This document shows, piece by piece, positions 1 through 8,972 of a DNA stretch of 64,000 nt (positions are counted from its first letter, which is position 1; each line of letters starts with the position of its first letter). The stretch covers positions 1 through 64,000 of the forward strand of contig CACNYJ010000002.1 of assembly GCA_902624655.1 (NCBI GenBank), given 5' to 3'. Made by a program: the position numbers and the translations under genes. This DNA is from an uncultured Thiothrix sp. (GTDB lineage Bacteria; Pseudomonadota; Gammaproteobacteria; Poriferisulfidales; GCA-002705445). Under the pieces are notes generated by a model. That model did not search any database and was not told where the DNA came from. It saw only the letters and a list, made by a program, of their open reading frames with translations.

Positions 1-1964
1 GCAATGACCTGGTTAGTCATAATTTGAATTTTTTTTTCTTCTTTGCTGTTTATATTTGCAATTGGTTTCTCAAAATTTTTTATTTTATAACCAACTGACC
101 AAATTTTATTAAGAAATCTGTGTGCGCCTTCAACACCATTTTCAGACCATTCCAATGAATTTTCTATTGGGGCTGCAAAAATAACAAATAGTCTTACAGT
201 ATCAGCCCCATACTTTTCTATTAAGTCCTCAGGGTTTATTACATTTCCTTTTGATTTTGACATCTTTGAGCCATCTTTCAAAACCATACCTTGTGTTACT
301 AGAGACTTAAAAGGCTCATTTGATTTTACTAATCCTTCGTCTCTAAGTAATTTATGAAAAAAACGTGCATATAAAAGATGGAGCACTGCATGCTCTATAC
401 CACCAACGTATATATCAACTGGCATCCAATAATCTGCTTCCTTACCGACCATCTGTTTACTATCGTCTGGGGAACAAAATCTTGATTGGTACCAGCTAGA
501 TTCAAAAAATGTGTCTAATGTATCGGTTTCTCTTACTGCTTTTAACCCAGTTTTTTTACATATTGTATGTTTCCAGCTTGGATGATTAGCTAGAGGATTC
601 CCAGTTTTTGAAAAATCCACGTCTTCAGGAAGCTCAATTGGTAATTCATCGAAATCAACCGGGACAACTTCGCCATCTTCTCTGTAAATAATTGGGATTG
701 GGCACCCCCAATATCTTTGTCTGGAAATTCCCCAATCTCTCAAACGAAAATTTTTCTTTGCCTGGCCAATATTATTTTTTTCAATAAATTTAATAATAGA
801 TTTAGATGCAGAAGTATTCTTTAAACCATTAAATTCATTAGAATTTATGATATCACCATTCCCAGTATATGCTTCTTCATGAGAAGCATCTTCATTATCT
901 ATTACTTTAATAATTTCAAGGTTATATTTTTTCGCAAAATCGAAATCCCTTTGGTCATGGGCTGGGACACCCATTACTGCTCCTGTTCCATAACCAGTTA
1001 AAACGTAGTTTGATATCCAAATTGGAATTTTTTTGTTGTTCAGTGGATGAATCGCATGAAGACCTGTGAAAATGCCGTTTATTTGTTTATCTGTATTATT
1101 GTGCTCATCCTTTTCGTTGATAATTTTTTTTGCAAATTCTTTTTGCTCTAATGATAGGTTGTCAACTAATTGATGATCTGCAGCAATAGCAAGAAATGTT
1201 ACCCCGAATATTGTGTCAGGACGAGTGGTAAAAACTTTGATAATATCATCTGATTCTGTTGAAAACGCAAATTCAGCGCCATTCGATTCACCAATCCAGT
1301 TCTTTTGCATAGTTATTACGTTATCAGGCCAAAAATCAATTAATTCATCAAGATCATTCAATAACTCTTCAGAGTATGACGATGTCTTTAAAAACCATTG
1401 CGATATTTTCTTTTTTTCTACTTCGGCTCCTGACCTCCAGCCTTTACCATCAACAACTTGTTCATTCGCTAAAACTGTTTTATCAATGGGATCCCAATTA
1501 ACTAAGGATTCTTTTTTGTAAACGAGATTCTTTTCGAAAAGTTTTATAAAAAACCATTGTTCCCACCTATAATAATCTTTCGAGCAAGTTGATATTTCCC
1601 TATCCCAATCATAACTTAAGCCTAATTTCATAAGTTGATTTCTCATATTCTCAATATTTGAAGATGTCCATTCCATTGGAGATAGATTATTCTGTATCGC
1701 CGCGTTTTCGGCAGGTAATCCAAAAGCATCCCAACCGATTGGGTGAAGAACATTTTCTCCAAGCATACGGTGAAATCTTGCTATAACATCGCTAATTGTA
1801 TAATTTCTGACGTGTCCAATATGAAGATTACCACTTGGGTAAGGAAACATTGATAAGCAATAAAACTTTTTCTCCGAGGATATATCTGCCTTGAAGACTT
1901 TGTTAGATATCCACTCTTTTTGAACTTTTTCTTCAATATTTTTTGGATTGTAAATTTCCTGCAT
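1..1964 (-). CDS. leuS: Leucyl-tRNA synthetase (3' end beyond window)
   Basis: Charges tRNA-Leu with leucine in the cytosol. Translating the reverse strand from the ATG at 1964 gives about 654 residues before the window edge, roughly three quarters of a usual LeuRS of 820-870 residues. The class I signature HIGH is at residues 48-51 (PYPSGNLHIGH) and KMSKS at 567-571 (KMSKSKGN), with the CP1 editing insertion between them (TTRPDTIFG, GTGAVMGVPAHD). What is missing is the anticodon-binding and C-terminal part, through window truncation and not through damage. It is divergent from nhaA with 57 bases between the starts. Confidence 0.97.
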   Translation of the reverse strand, partial: MQEIYNPKNIEEKVQKEWISNKVFKADISSEKKFYCLSMFPYPSGNLHIGHVRNYTISDVIARFHRMLGENVLHPIGWDAFGLPAENAAIQNNLSPMEWTSSNIENMRNQLMKLGLSYDWDREISTCSKDYYRWEQWFFIKLFEKNLVYKKESLVNWDPIDKTVLANEQVVDGKGWRSGAEVEKKKISQWFLKTSSYSEELLNDLDELIDFWPDNVITMQKNWIGESNGAEFAFSTESDDIIKVFTTRPDTIFGVTFLAIAADHQLVDNLSLEQKEFAKKIINEKDEHNNTDKQINGIFTGLHAIHPLNNKKIPIWISNYVLTGYGTGAVMGVPAHDQRDFDFAKKYNLEIIKVIDNEDASHEEAYTGNGDIINSNEFNGLKNTSASKSIIKFIEKNNIGQAKKNFRLRDWGISRQRYWGCPIPIIYREDGEVVPVDFDELPIELPEDVDFSKTGNPLANHPSWKHTICKKTGLKAVRETDTLDTFFESSWYQSRFCSPDDSKQMVGKEADYWMPVDIYVGGIEHAVLHLLYARFFHKLLRDEGLVKSNEPFKSLVTQGMVLKDGSKMSKSKGNVINPEDLIEKYGADTVRLFVIFAAPIENSLEWSENGVEGAHRFLNKIWSVGYKIKNFEKPIANINSKEEKKIQIMTNQVI

Positions 1965-1983
1965 CTTATTATTTTGTTATAAT

Positions 1984-2012
1984 TTTATTAATTATTAGAT
2001 CTGACATATAAT
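1984..2012 (+). promoter_or_regulatory. Candidate sigma70 promoter of nhaA
   Basis: A perfect -10 hexamer TATAAT lies at 2007-2012, 17 bases downstream of a weak -35 TTTATT at 1984-1989. The start codon of nhaA is only 9 bases after the -10, so a normal start site 6-8 bases downstream would give an almost leaderless mRNA. Sequence-only prediction in an AT-rich background. Confidence 0.4.
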
Positions 2013-2021
2013 GACTTAATC

Positions 2022-3281
2022 ATGATTATAAACAAAGATACACTCGAGTTTAATAAAAATATATTTTCTAAAAACTTTATCAGAAGGTTCTTACAAACCG
2101 AATCTGCTTCAGGAGTTCTTCTCATTATTTTCAGTGTAATGGCTATAATATTAGCTAACTCTGACCTTTCCTACTATTATTATTTAGTAAAAAATACATA
2201 CTTAACTATACATATTGACGATTTTTTACTAAAAGAGACAGTTCACCATTGGGTTAATGATGGTTTAATGGCGATTTTCTTTTTAGTTATAGGTTTAGAA
2301 TTAAAGAGAGAAATGATAAATGGTAATCTATCAACTATATCAAGTGTTATTCTTCCTGGAATAGCTGCAGTTGGAGGCATGGCGATACCAGCAGCAGTTT
2401 ATTTGATCATAAATAGTAATCAGCCTTTAGCAACACCTGGATGGGCAATACCAACAGCAACAGATATTGCGTTTTCTCTTGCTGTATTATCAATATTAGG
2501 AAGCAGAGTACCTGTTGGGCTAAAAATTTTTTTATTATCATTAGCAATAATCGATGATCTTGGTGCGGTTATGGTAATTGCCTTATACTATACAGCAGAT
2601 ATATCTTTTACTTATTTATCGTACGCGCTCGGATCATTTATTGTACTCATGATTTTAAATTTACTTAATGTAAGATTTGTAAGTATTTATTTATTTGTTG
2701 GCTTATTCCTATGGTATTTTATTTTACACTCCGGTGTACACACAACAATTGCTGGTGTAATTTTAGCAGCAACAATCCCTTTTTCAGTTAAAAAAAGTGA
2801 TTACTCCCCTTTAAAATTTCTTGAAGAGAAACTTCATACGTTTTCGGGATTTATAATTTTACCCTTATTCGCATTTTTTAATGCTGATATAGATTTAGAC
2901 TCATTAAGTGTTACGTCTCTATCAAACTCAGTGCCTTTAGGAATCATGTTAGGTCTATTATTAGGTAAACCAGTAGGGATTACACTGTTAACATATATTT
3001 CCGTAAAACTAAAATTATGTAACTTGCCAAGTAATGTATCTATTATTGATATTTTAGGAGTGTCATTTCTTTGTGGAATTGGCTTCACAATGAGCTTATT
3101 TATAAATACGCTTGCCTTTTCAGAGGGTGCTGATCTTATGTTTGGTCAGCAGTATTCAAAATCTGGTATATTTTTTGGCTCAATTTTATCTGGTATTATA
3201 GGTTACTTGATTTTGAAAATTCAGCTTAAAGATGAAGTTATCATAGATAACGAGAGTGTAAAACCTGATGAGCAAAAATAA
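2022..3281 (+). CDS. nhaA: Na+/H+ antiporter NhaA
   Basis: Inner-membrane electrogenic antiporter that expels Na+ in exchange for protons and helps set internal pH. The 419-residue product has the full set of hydrophobic helices expected for NhaA (E. coli protein 388 residues). The two essential ion-binding aspartates are seen as D178-D179 in AIIDDLGAV, and the unwound helix IV motif PTATDIAF is at 144-151. ATG start at 2022; no alternative is needed. Its last 14 bases overlap the next gene, so the pair is probably co-transcribed. Sodium-based homeostasis fits a marine or saline habitat. Confidence 0.96.
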   Translation: MIINKDTLEFNKNIFSKNFIRRFLQTESASGVLLIIFSVMAIILANSDLSYYYYLVKNTYLTIHIDDFLLKETVHHWVNDGLMAIFFLVIGLELKREMINGNLSTISSVILPGIAAVGGMAIPAAVYLIINSNQPLATPGWAIPTATDIAFSLAVLSILGSRVPVGLKIFLLSLAIIDDLGAVMVIALYYTADISFTYLSYALGSFIVLMILNLLNVRFVSIYLFVGLFLWYFILHSGVHTTIAGVILAATIPFSVKKSDYSPLKFLEEKLHTFSGFIILPLFAFFNADIDLDSLSVTSLSNSVPLGIMLGLLLGKPVGITLLTYISVKLKLCNLPSNVSIIDILGVSFLCGIGFTMSLFINTLAFSEGADLMFGQQYSKSGIFFGSILSGIIGYLILKIQLKDEVIIDNESVKPDEQK

Positions 3282-4293
3282 TACATTATATAAAACTATA
3301 TTGACGATTAGTGGCTTAATTATAATCTTTGCTGGATTGAAGGTTGCAGACAAAATTATTGTTCCTTTTTTGTTATCAATGTTTATTGCTTTAATATCTT
3401 TCCCGTTATTAAAATTTTTCCAGTCGAAAAAAATAAATACGCCGATATCAGTTACCTTAGTTCTAGTTACGATAGTTTCTATTAGTTTTACGTTCGCAGC
3501 CTTGATTGGAACTTCAATTAATAGCTTTAGAAGATCACTTCCCGAATACAAGGAAAAAATTAATGTAGGAATTGATAATGTTTCAAGAGTTGCAGAAAAT
3601 TTCAATATAAATCTAGATAAGAGTTTTTTATATGAATATATTGATCCCAATTTTATTATGCAATCAGTGGCCAACACAATAAGTGCTTTTGGAAATGTCT
3701 TGACAAATTATTTTCTAATTTTATTTATCGTTATGTTTACTCTTTTAGAAGCAGCAATTTTTTCAAAAAAATTGAAAAAAGCATTCAGTGATAGTGATAG
3801 ATCTATAATCAATTTTCAGAATTTTAGCGCTAATATGAATAAATACCTCTCGATAAAAACAATTGTTAGCATTATTACTGGATTTTTAATTTATTTTGCA
3901 TTAACTATTATTGGGCTTGATCATGCTGTAATGTGGGGTTTAATAGCTTTTTTGCTAAATTACATTCCAAATATTGGTTCAATAATAGCTTCAATTCCGG
4001 CAATACTTATAGCATTGATTCAATTTAATATTTATTATGCGTTTTTAGTAGCAATAATATATCTTATTGTAAATGTTGTAATGGGAACTTTAATTGAGCC
4101 AAAATATTTGGGAAAAGAGCTTGGCCTTTCGACACTAATTATATTTTTATCTTTAATTTTTTGGGGTTGGTTGCTTGGCCCAGTTGGGATGTTGCTTTCA
4201 GTACCGCTAACTATGATTGTAAAAATTGCTCTTGAAAGCTACGATGATACAAAGTGGATTGCAATTTTATTAAGTCGAAATATTAAAGAATAA
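3268..4293 (+). CDS. AI-2E/PerM family membrane transporter
   Basis: A 341-residue polytopic membrane protein of the PerM/TqsA (AI-2E transporter) superfamily. The sequence shows paired N-terminal helices, a central less hydrophobic stretch (about 85-145), and the family hallmark C-terminal helices around NYIPNIGSIIASIPAIL (about 231-247) and GTLIEPKYLGKELGLSTL. Members have been linked to signal export, Na+/H+ exchange or general permease roles, so the substrate cannot be read from sequence. The start overlaps the end of nhaA by 14 bases, implying translational coupling and perhaps a related ion-homeostasis role. It converges on pabB with 12 bases between stops and no terminator hairpin. Confidence 0.88.
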   Translation: MSKNNTLYKTILTISGLIIIFAGLKVADKIIVPFLLSMFIALISFPLLKFFQSKKINTPISVTLVLVTIVSISFTFAALIGTSINSFRRSLPEYKEKINVGIDNVSRVAENFNINLDKSFLYEYIDPNFIMQSVANTISAFGNVLTNYFLILFIVMFTLLEAAIFSKKLKKAFSDSDRSIINFQNFSANMNKYLSIKTIVSIITGFLIYFALTIIGLDHAVMWGLIAFLLNYIPNIGSIIASIPAILIALIQFNIYYAFLVAIIYLIVNVVMGTLIEPKYLGKELGLSTLIIFLSLIFWGWLLGPVGMLLSVPLTMIVKIALESYDDTKWIAILLSRNIKE

Positions 4294-4305
4294 AATTTTT
4301 TCTAA

Positions 4306-5655
4306 CTACCACTTGAAGCTACCTTTTGAAAAGAATTTCAAAAATATCGATACTTTTTCTAAGCTTTCTATATATTCATCCTCGGGATTAGAGTCATAAA
4401 CAATTCCACCTCCAGCAGCAAAATTTAACTTTCCGTTATTTATCATAATTGTTCTTATACAAATATTTGTATCCATATTATTATTTTTATCAAGATAACC
4501 AATTGAACCACAGTATACTCCTCTTGGTCTCTTTTCAAGCTCACTTATAATCTCCATGGATCGTATTTTTGGAGCTCCTGTAATAGATCCACCTGGAAAA
4601 CATGCTTCAAGTATATCTATTGATTTTATTTTGGTATTAAGCTTTCCCTTTATTGTGCTTACCATATGATGAACTGAGGCATAGGTTTCGATATCAAATA
4701 ATTTTTCAACTTTAACACTGTTTAAATCACAGCATTTGCTTAGATCATTTCTCAATAAGTCAACAATCATTAAATTTTCTGATAAATTCTTTTCGTCATT
4801 TTGAAGTATATCTTTTTGCTTATTATCCTTAATTTTGTCCTCTAGTCTCTTTAAAGTACCTTTAATAGGTTTCGTCTCAACAATATTATCTTTCACAGAA
4901 ATAAATCTTTCGGGAGACGAGCTAATGACAGTATTTTCATCGAATTTAAAATATGACGAGTAAGGCGCAGGATTTTTTTCTCTTATATCTATATAAAGTG
5001 ACCATGTATCTCCAACAAAATCTACTTCAAAATTTTGAGAATAGTTTACTTGGTAACAATCACCCTCTGAAATATATTTTTTTATTTTTTTTACATCTTC
5101 AATATATTGAGCTTTTGATGTTAACTGAGTTAAGTTTGAAAATGAGTAGTCTGATTTTTTAAGATCAGTTTTGTTATTTGAATTAGCAACATCAATAATT
5201 TTTTCTACAAAAGAATTCATTTTCTCATAAGTGATCCAAGCATTTTTTTCCAAATGATCAATTACTATTGACCAGTCGTACAAACCCACTGCAATATCTG
5301 GAAATTTTCCGTTAATATATGAATCAGTACAATTAAATGCGTCGTACCCAAAATAGCCCATAAAACCAGAGTAAAAAGGTAGATCTGATGAATATTGAGT
5401 ATTTGAATATTGATAATATTTTTTAATCACAGTTAAGGGATCTTCTTTATAACTAGATTTAATACCATCTTTTTCGACAATTATGTCGTTTTTATTTGAG
5501 ATAATTTTTATAACCGGGTTACAAGAAAGAATACAATATCGACCTTCACTTCCTTTGTCACAACAACTATCTAAAAAAATGAACCAATCATTATTTTTCA
5601 ATAATTCAGCATAATAACAAGAATTCTCGTGATAATTTATTTTTGTTTTATTCAT
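4306..5655 (-). CDS. pabB: Aminodeoxychorismate synthase component I (PabB)
   Basis: Converts chorismate plus ammonia (from the PabA amidotransferase, not in this window) to 4-amino-4-deoxychorismate, precursor of 4-aminobenzoate. Residues about 15-150 match the anthranilate synthase component I N-terminal domain and about 185-445 the chorismate-binding domain. PIKGT (about 263-267) carries the lysine nucleophile typical of PabB, where TrpE has alanine; SSSPERF and GSITGAPKIRSMEII are also present. I place the start at ATG 5655: it overlaps the upstream stop by 8 bases, whereas the longer reading needs a TTG. Last gene of a coupled three-gene operon with methylofuran-type genes, so its product may feed methanopterin as well as folate. 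Confidence 0.93.
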   Translation of the reverse strand: MNKTKINYHENSCYYAELLKNNDWFIFLDSCCDKGSEGRYCILSCNPVIKIISNKNDIIVEKDGIKSSYKEDPLTVIKKYYQYSNTQYSSDLPFYSGFMGYFGYDAFNCTDSYINGKFPDIAVGLYDWSIVIDHLEKNAWITYEKMNSFVEKIIDVANSNNKTDLKKSDYSFSNLTQLTSKAQYIEDVKKIKKYISEGDCYQVNYSQNFEVDFVGDTWSLYIDIREKNPAPYSSYFKFDENTVISSSPERFISVKDNIVETKPIKGTLKRLEDKIKDNKQKDILQNDEKNLSENLMIVDLLRNDLSKCCDLNSVKVEKLFDIETYASVHHMVSTIKGKLNTKIKSIDILEACFPGGSITGAPKIRSMEIISELEKRPRGVYCGSIGYLDKNNNMDTNICIRTIMINNGKLNFAAGGGIVYDSNPEDEYIESLEKVSIFLKFFSKGSFKW

Positions 5656-6691
5656 TGATATTTCCAAAATAATTTAGAGCAACCAAAGCTGAAGTAAAAT
5701 GTGAATAGATATCATATTTTTGCTCCTTATTAAAAGTTATTGATTTATCAATTTCGCTAATTGGAGTAAATTTTATTTCATTGTTTTGACAAATTTCTTG
5801 AATAAGATTTCTTCCTTCCCCAATTGATGTAATAACTAAGTCATTAGTTACTAATTTTTCTATATTCCTTATATATTGAATTATGTATTTTTCAAATTTT
5901 AATTTTAAATCTTTTGCACACTCCAAAATAAGATCTTTATCTTTTTGATTAAAATCTTTGCCAATAAGTCTTGATATTCTATTGAAGCTATTTTTTTCTG
6001 TATATGGAAGGTTATCAGATCCAGTATAAGAATTATTTTCAAATTTAATATCTTTCAGTATGCAAAAGACATCCCCTGATGTGGCATATACTTCATTAAT
6101 AATTGGAATTTCAATTTCATTAAATTTTATATTATCTGCAAACATTGGCACAGGAGTCCTTATTACACCTTGATAAAGTAATGTCTTGTTTGATAAACGC
6201 ATAAAATCATTTATATTTTCACTAATACTCATATCTCGGTAAACAAAGTCAGTTGTTGTCGATCCTATATCAATAATCAAGTTAATTTTTTTATGGTTAT
6301 TTAGGTAATTTAAAGTAAGCATCCAGTTTGTAGAATACAGCTCAATTGGATTTTTAAGTGCATCTTCAAAACTTATATATTTATTCTTGTTTGAATAATA
6401 TTTCTTTTCCCCGTTCAAGTGCATATCACATAAATTAATAATTGATTTTACCCCATGACTTCTATTTTCAAAATTATCACATCCTTCAGCAGTAAGAGTT
6501 ATAAAATGGTAAGTATCGGAATCAGTATATTTTGTAGATATTTTTATAAGTAAATCTTCAAAATCAGATATGCTATTCCAAATATTTATATTTTTAAAAT
6601 AAAAATCGCAAATCTTATGACTTGAGTTAAAGATTGTTATTTTTGTATTAGCACCACCAATATCCCAACCAAAATAAATAGTTTTACTCAT
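5648..6691 (-). CDS. MfnF-like hydantoinase-fold protein, H4MPT-linked C1 pathway
   Basis: A 347-residue protein of the hydantoinase/ASKHA-fold family described as H4MPT-linked C1 transfer pathway protein; the archaeal relative MfnF joins the furan unit to gamma-glutamyltyramine in methanofuran synthesis. Visible are the N-terminal phosphate loop FGWDIGGANTKI (7-18), the second ATP loop IIDIGSTTTDF (139-149), a family block around LTAEGCDNFENRSHGV (66-81) and ATSGDVFCIL. The start overlaps the end of the ATP-grasp gene by 4 bases (ATGA) and its end overlaps pabB by 8, a tight operon. Function in methylofuran assembly is inferred from family and context; the AT-rich sequence is diverged, so assignment is to family, not to a proven reaction. 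Confidence 0.78.
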   Translation of the reverse strand: MSKTIYFGWDIGGANTKITIFNSSHKICDFYFKNINIWNSISDFEDLLIKISTKYTDSDTYHFITLTAEGCDNFENRSHGVKSIINLCDMHLNGEKKYYSNKNKYISFEDALKNPIELYSTNWMLTLNYLNNHKKINLIIDIGSTTTDFVYRDMSISENINDFMRLSNKTLLYQGVIRTPVPMFADNIKFNEIEIPIINEVYATSGDVFCILKDIKFENNSYTGSDNLPYTEKNSFNRISRLIGKDFNQKDKDLILECAKDLKLKFEKYIIQYIRNIEKLVTNDLVITSIGEGRNLIQEICQNNEIKFTPISEIDKSITFNKEQKYDIYSHFTSALVALNYFGNINE

Positions 6692-7662
6692 ATCCTTAGA
6701 TTCTTCGAAAATAATTTATTGTTCTTAATATTAAAATCAAAGTTTATATCATTATAAAGTTGAATTGGATTAAAACCTAGAGATTGATGCAAGAATGAAT
6801 AAGATGTAGTAAGTCTTGGATTAATTTCTAAAAAAAATATTTCATTACTATCTGTTAATATAAAATCAATGCCGAAAAAGCCATTTAGGCCATCAAAATT
6901 TAAGAGAATATTATTAATAATTCTATCAAAATCTAAAATAAGTTTATTATGCTTTCCAATAAACATTTTTTGTAAATAAATTTCATGTTTTGATTTTCTA
7001 TGATAAATCTGTTCATTTATTGATAAGATCTTAAAAAGTCCTTTAAAAGTGAAAACATTAACTCCTACGATAGCCCCTTTTATAAATTTTTGAAAATAAT
7101 GTTGTTCTGTTAACTTATTTTTATTTTTCTCTAGATCAATTCTATTATTAAATATAAACAAATCTTCAGCGCCTATGCCATCAATTTTTTTTGAGACTAT
7201 TGACTCATTAGAATTAATATCAATATAGTCTTTATACATTAACAGTGTATTTGGAAGTATTTTTTTTAATATTTTATTTGTTTTCAGTTTATTGGTTGTA
7301 ATTTTTATTGCATTACTTGAACTATTCAGATGCGAAATATTATTTTCTTCAATATCTCTTACTATATTATACAAAATATAATTTTCCTCGGGAGCAAGAA
7401 TTAATATATTATCGTACTCATTTTTATAATTTATTAAATCGGTTATTAATTCAAATTTAAAATTTCTCTCTAAGATATTTATATTTTTAAAAAATTTTCT
7501 ATTTTTTTTATTAACCAACAGTGTTATCTTAGAACTTGGATAATTTATTGATAAGTCTCTAATTATGCTATTAATAATTAATTTTGCCTCGTTTAAAAGT
7601 GAAAGAGATGAATTTATGTCCATCTCTTCACCCAAAACATACTCATAAACTAAAATATTCAT
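6688..7662 (-). CDS. ATP-grasp ligase, MfnD-like (tyramine-glutamate ligase family)
   Basis: A 324-residue ATP-grasp enzyme. The C-terminal half has the usual ATP/Mg sites: KKIDGIGAEDLFIF (about 157-171), QKFIKGAIVGVNVF, and the metal-binding GIDFILTDSNEIFFLEINPR (about 263-282) followed by TTSYSF. Archaeal MfnD attaches glutamate to tyramine in methanofuran synthesis, and methylotrophic bacteria carry ATP-grasp homologues in their methanopterin clusters. The neighbours (MfnF-like, HisA-like, PabB) make that the best reading, but other ATP-grasp amide ligases cannot be excluded from motifs alone. First gene of the minus-strand operon; its ATG lies only 5 bases from the divergent HisA-like gene. 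Confidence 0.72.
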   Translation of the reverse strand: MNILVYEYVLGEEMDINSSLSLLNEAKLIINSIIRDLSINYPSSKITLLVNKKNRKFFKNINILERNFKFELITDLINYKNEYDNILILAPEENYILYNIVRDIEENNISHLNSSSNAIKITTNKLKTNKILKKILPNTLLMYKDYIDINSNESIVSKKIDGIGAEDLFIFNNRIDLEKNKNKLTEQHYFQKFIKGAIVGVNVFTFKGLFKILSINEQIYHRKSKHEIYLQKMFIGKHNKLILDFDRIINNILLNFDGLNGFFGIDFILTDSNEIFFLEINPRLTTSYSFLHQSLGFNPIQLYNDINFDFNIKNNKLFSKNLRI

Positions 7663-7667
7663 CTAAT

Positions 7668-8339
7668 ATGAAACTAATACCTGCAATTGATTTAAAAAAT
7701 AATAAAGTTGTTATTCCTGACAGCAATAATCGGTCCGATTACCAAGAAATATCAATCGATAAATCACCTTCGTCAGACCCAATACAATTTATAAGATATT
7801 TGCTGTCAATAGGTAATTTTAGCACAATATATCTAGCTGATTTAGATTCTATTGATGATTTTAAAGAAAATAATATTTTATTAATTGAGATATTAAATAA
7901 TTACAAACATATTCATTTTATTATAGATAATGGAGTAAGGAAATTATCACAATTCGAATATATTGATAATTATAACTTCACACAAGTTATTGCAACTGAA
8001 ACATTTGAGGATTATAAAAAACTATACAAGATATCAAGTAACAATTATATTTTATCACTTGATATAAAGAATAAAAAAATCTTGTCAAAAACGGACGAAT
8101 ATCTCTATCTTAAGCCAAAAAAAACTATATGTATGAATCTTGATAATGTAGGAAGAAGAAAAGGATTAAATTTAGAGAATATCGAACAGTGCAAAAAAAT
8201 TTTTCCAAAATCAAAGATTATCTATTCTGGTGGAGTGAGAAATCAAGAAGATCTTGATAATTTAAGCGCCATGATGATAGATGAGGTTATTCTTTTAACT
8301 TATTTACTGAACAAGGGAGTTACACAAAACCAGCTGTAA
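7668..8339 (+). CDS. HisA/HisF-related TIM-barrel protein of the methylotrophy type
   Basis: A 223-residue TIM barrel resembling the HisA/HisF-related family found in methanogens and in methanopterin clusters of methylotrophs, whose reaction is not established. The N-terminal MKLIPAIDL holds Asp8 and ILSLDIKNKK holds Asp132, matching the two catalytic aspartates of HisA; the C-terminal phosphate loop is YSGGVRNQEDL. I chose ATG 7668 because it starts exactly at the conserved first strand; a reading 28 codons longer would run across the divergent ATP-grasp gene. No other histidine genes are nearby, arguing against a plain histidine role. It converges on tmk with a 5-base gap. Confidence 0.75.
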   Translation: MKLIPAIDLKNNKVVIPDSNNRSDYQEISIDKSPSSDPIQFIRYLLSIGNFSTIYLADLDSIDDFKENNILLIEILNNYKHIHFIIDNGVRKLSQFEYIDNYNFTQVIATETFEDYKKLYKISSNNYILSLDIKNKKILSKTDEYLYLKPKKTICMNLDNVGRRKGLNLENIEQCKKIFPKSKIIYSGGVRNQEDLDNLSAMMIDEVILLTYLLNKGVTQNQL

Positions 8340-8344
8340 TATCA

Positions 8345-8968
8345 TTAAATTTTAAAATGGCTTTGAATGATATCGGTAATCTGTTTTAAGACCTCCTCCT
8401 TATTTTTTTTTGAGTCAATATTTTTTATTCTATTAGGATTATTTTTTAATATTTCTAAATATCCTAAATAAACATCTTCAAAAAATTGATCGTCAAGATT
8501 TTCAAATCTATCCTTAGTCTTTGATTTTGGGAAGCGTTCCTTTGAGAGCTCGTATGGTAAATTGAAAAAAAAGGTTAAATCAGGAACAATTTTGTTAGTG
8601 AAATTTTCGATTAATAATTCTACTTTTTTTAAATCAGCTTTTTTGCCATGCCCTTGATAAGCCATTGAAGCATCAATAAATCTATCACATAGTATCCAAG
8701 TTCCCATATTTAATTTTGGTTCTATTATCTCTTTTATATGCTGGTACCTAATTGCAAAAAAGAGAAGTAATTCAGAATCAACTGGAATAGTTGATTCATT
8801 TTTTAAAAGAAGATCACGAATTTTCTCACCAAGCTCAGTACCGCCTGGTTCTCTTGTGCAGTAAACTTGAATATTGTTTTTTTTTAAAAATTTTTCAACT
8901 TCTAAAATTGTTGTAGATTTTCCTACACCTTCAATACCTTCGAAACTTATAAATTTACCTTTATCCAT
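8345..8968 (-). CDS. tmk: Thymidylate kinase
   Basis: Phosphorylates dTMP to dTDP for DNA synthesis. The 207-residue product is of normal length, with the P-loop FEGIEGVGKSTT (about 8-19), the DR(Y/F) block CDRFIDASMAYQGHGK (about 90-105) and the TREPGGTELGEKIRD motif that holds the nucleotide-binding arginine. ATG start at 8968. It follows mltG by 4 bases at the end of the fabF-pabC-mltG-tmk run, a conserved order in gammaproteobacteria; the holB gene that often follows is absent here. Confidence 0.96.
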   Translation of the reverse strand: MDKGKFISFEGIEGVGKSTTILEVEKFLKKNNIQVYCTREPGGTELGEKIRDLLLKNESTIPVDSELLLFFAIRYQHIKEIIEPKLNMGTWILCDRFIDASMAYQGHGKKADLKKVELLIENFTNKIVPDLTFFFNLPYELSKERFPKSKTKDRFENLDDQFFEDVYLGYLEILKNNPNRIKNIDSKKNKEEVLKQITDIIQSHFKI

Positions 8969-8972
8969 ATTA

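Noticed and set aside
7584-7667. N-terminal extension of the HisA-like gene by 28 codons
   Set aside because: It lies in the divergent ATP-grasp gene and adds residues before the conserved first barrel strand.
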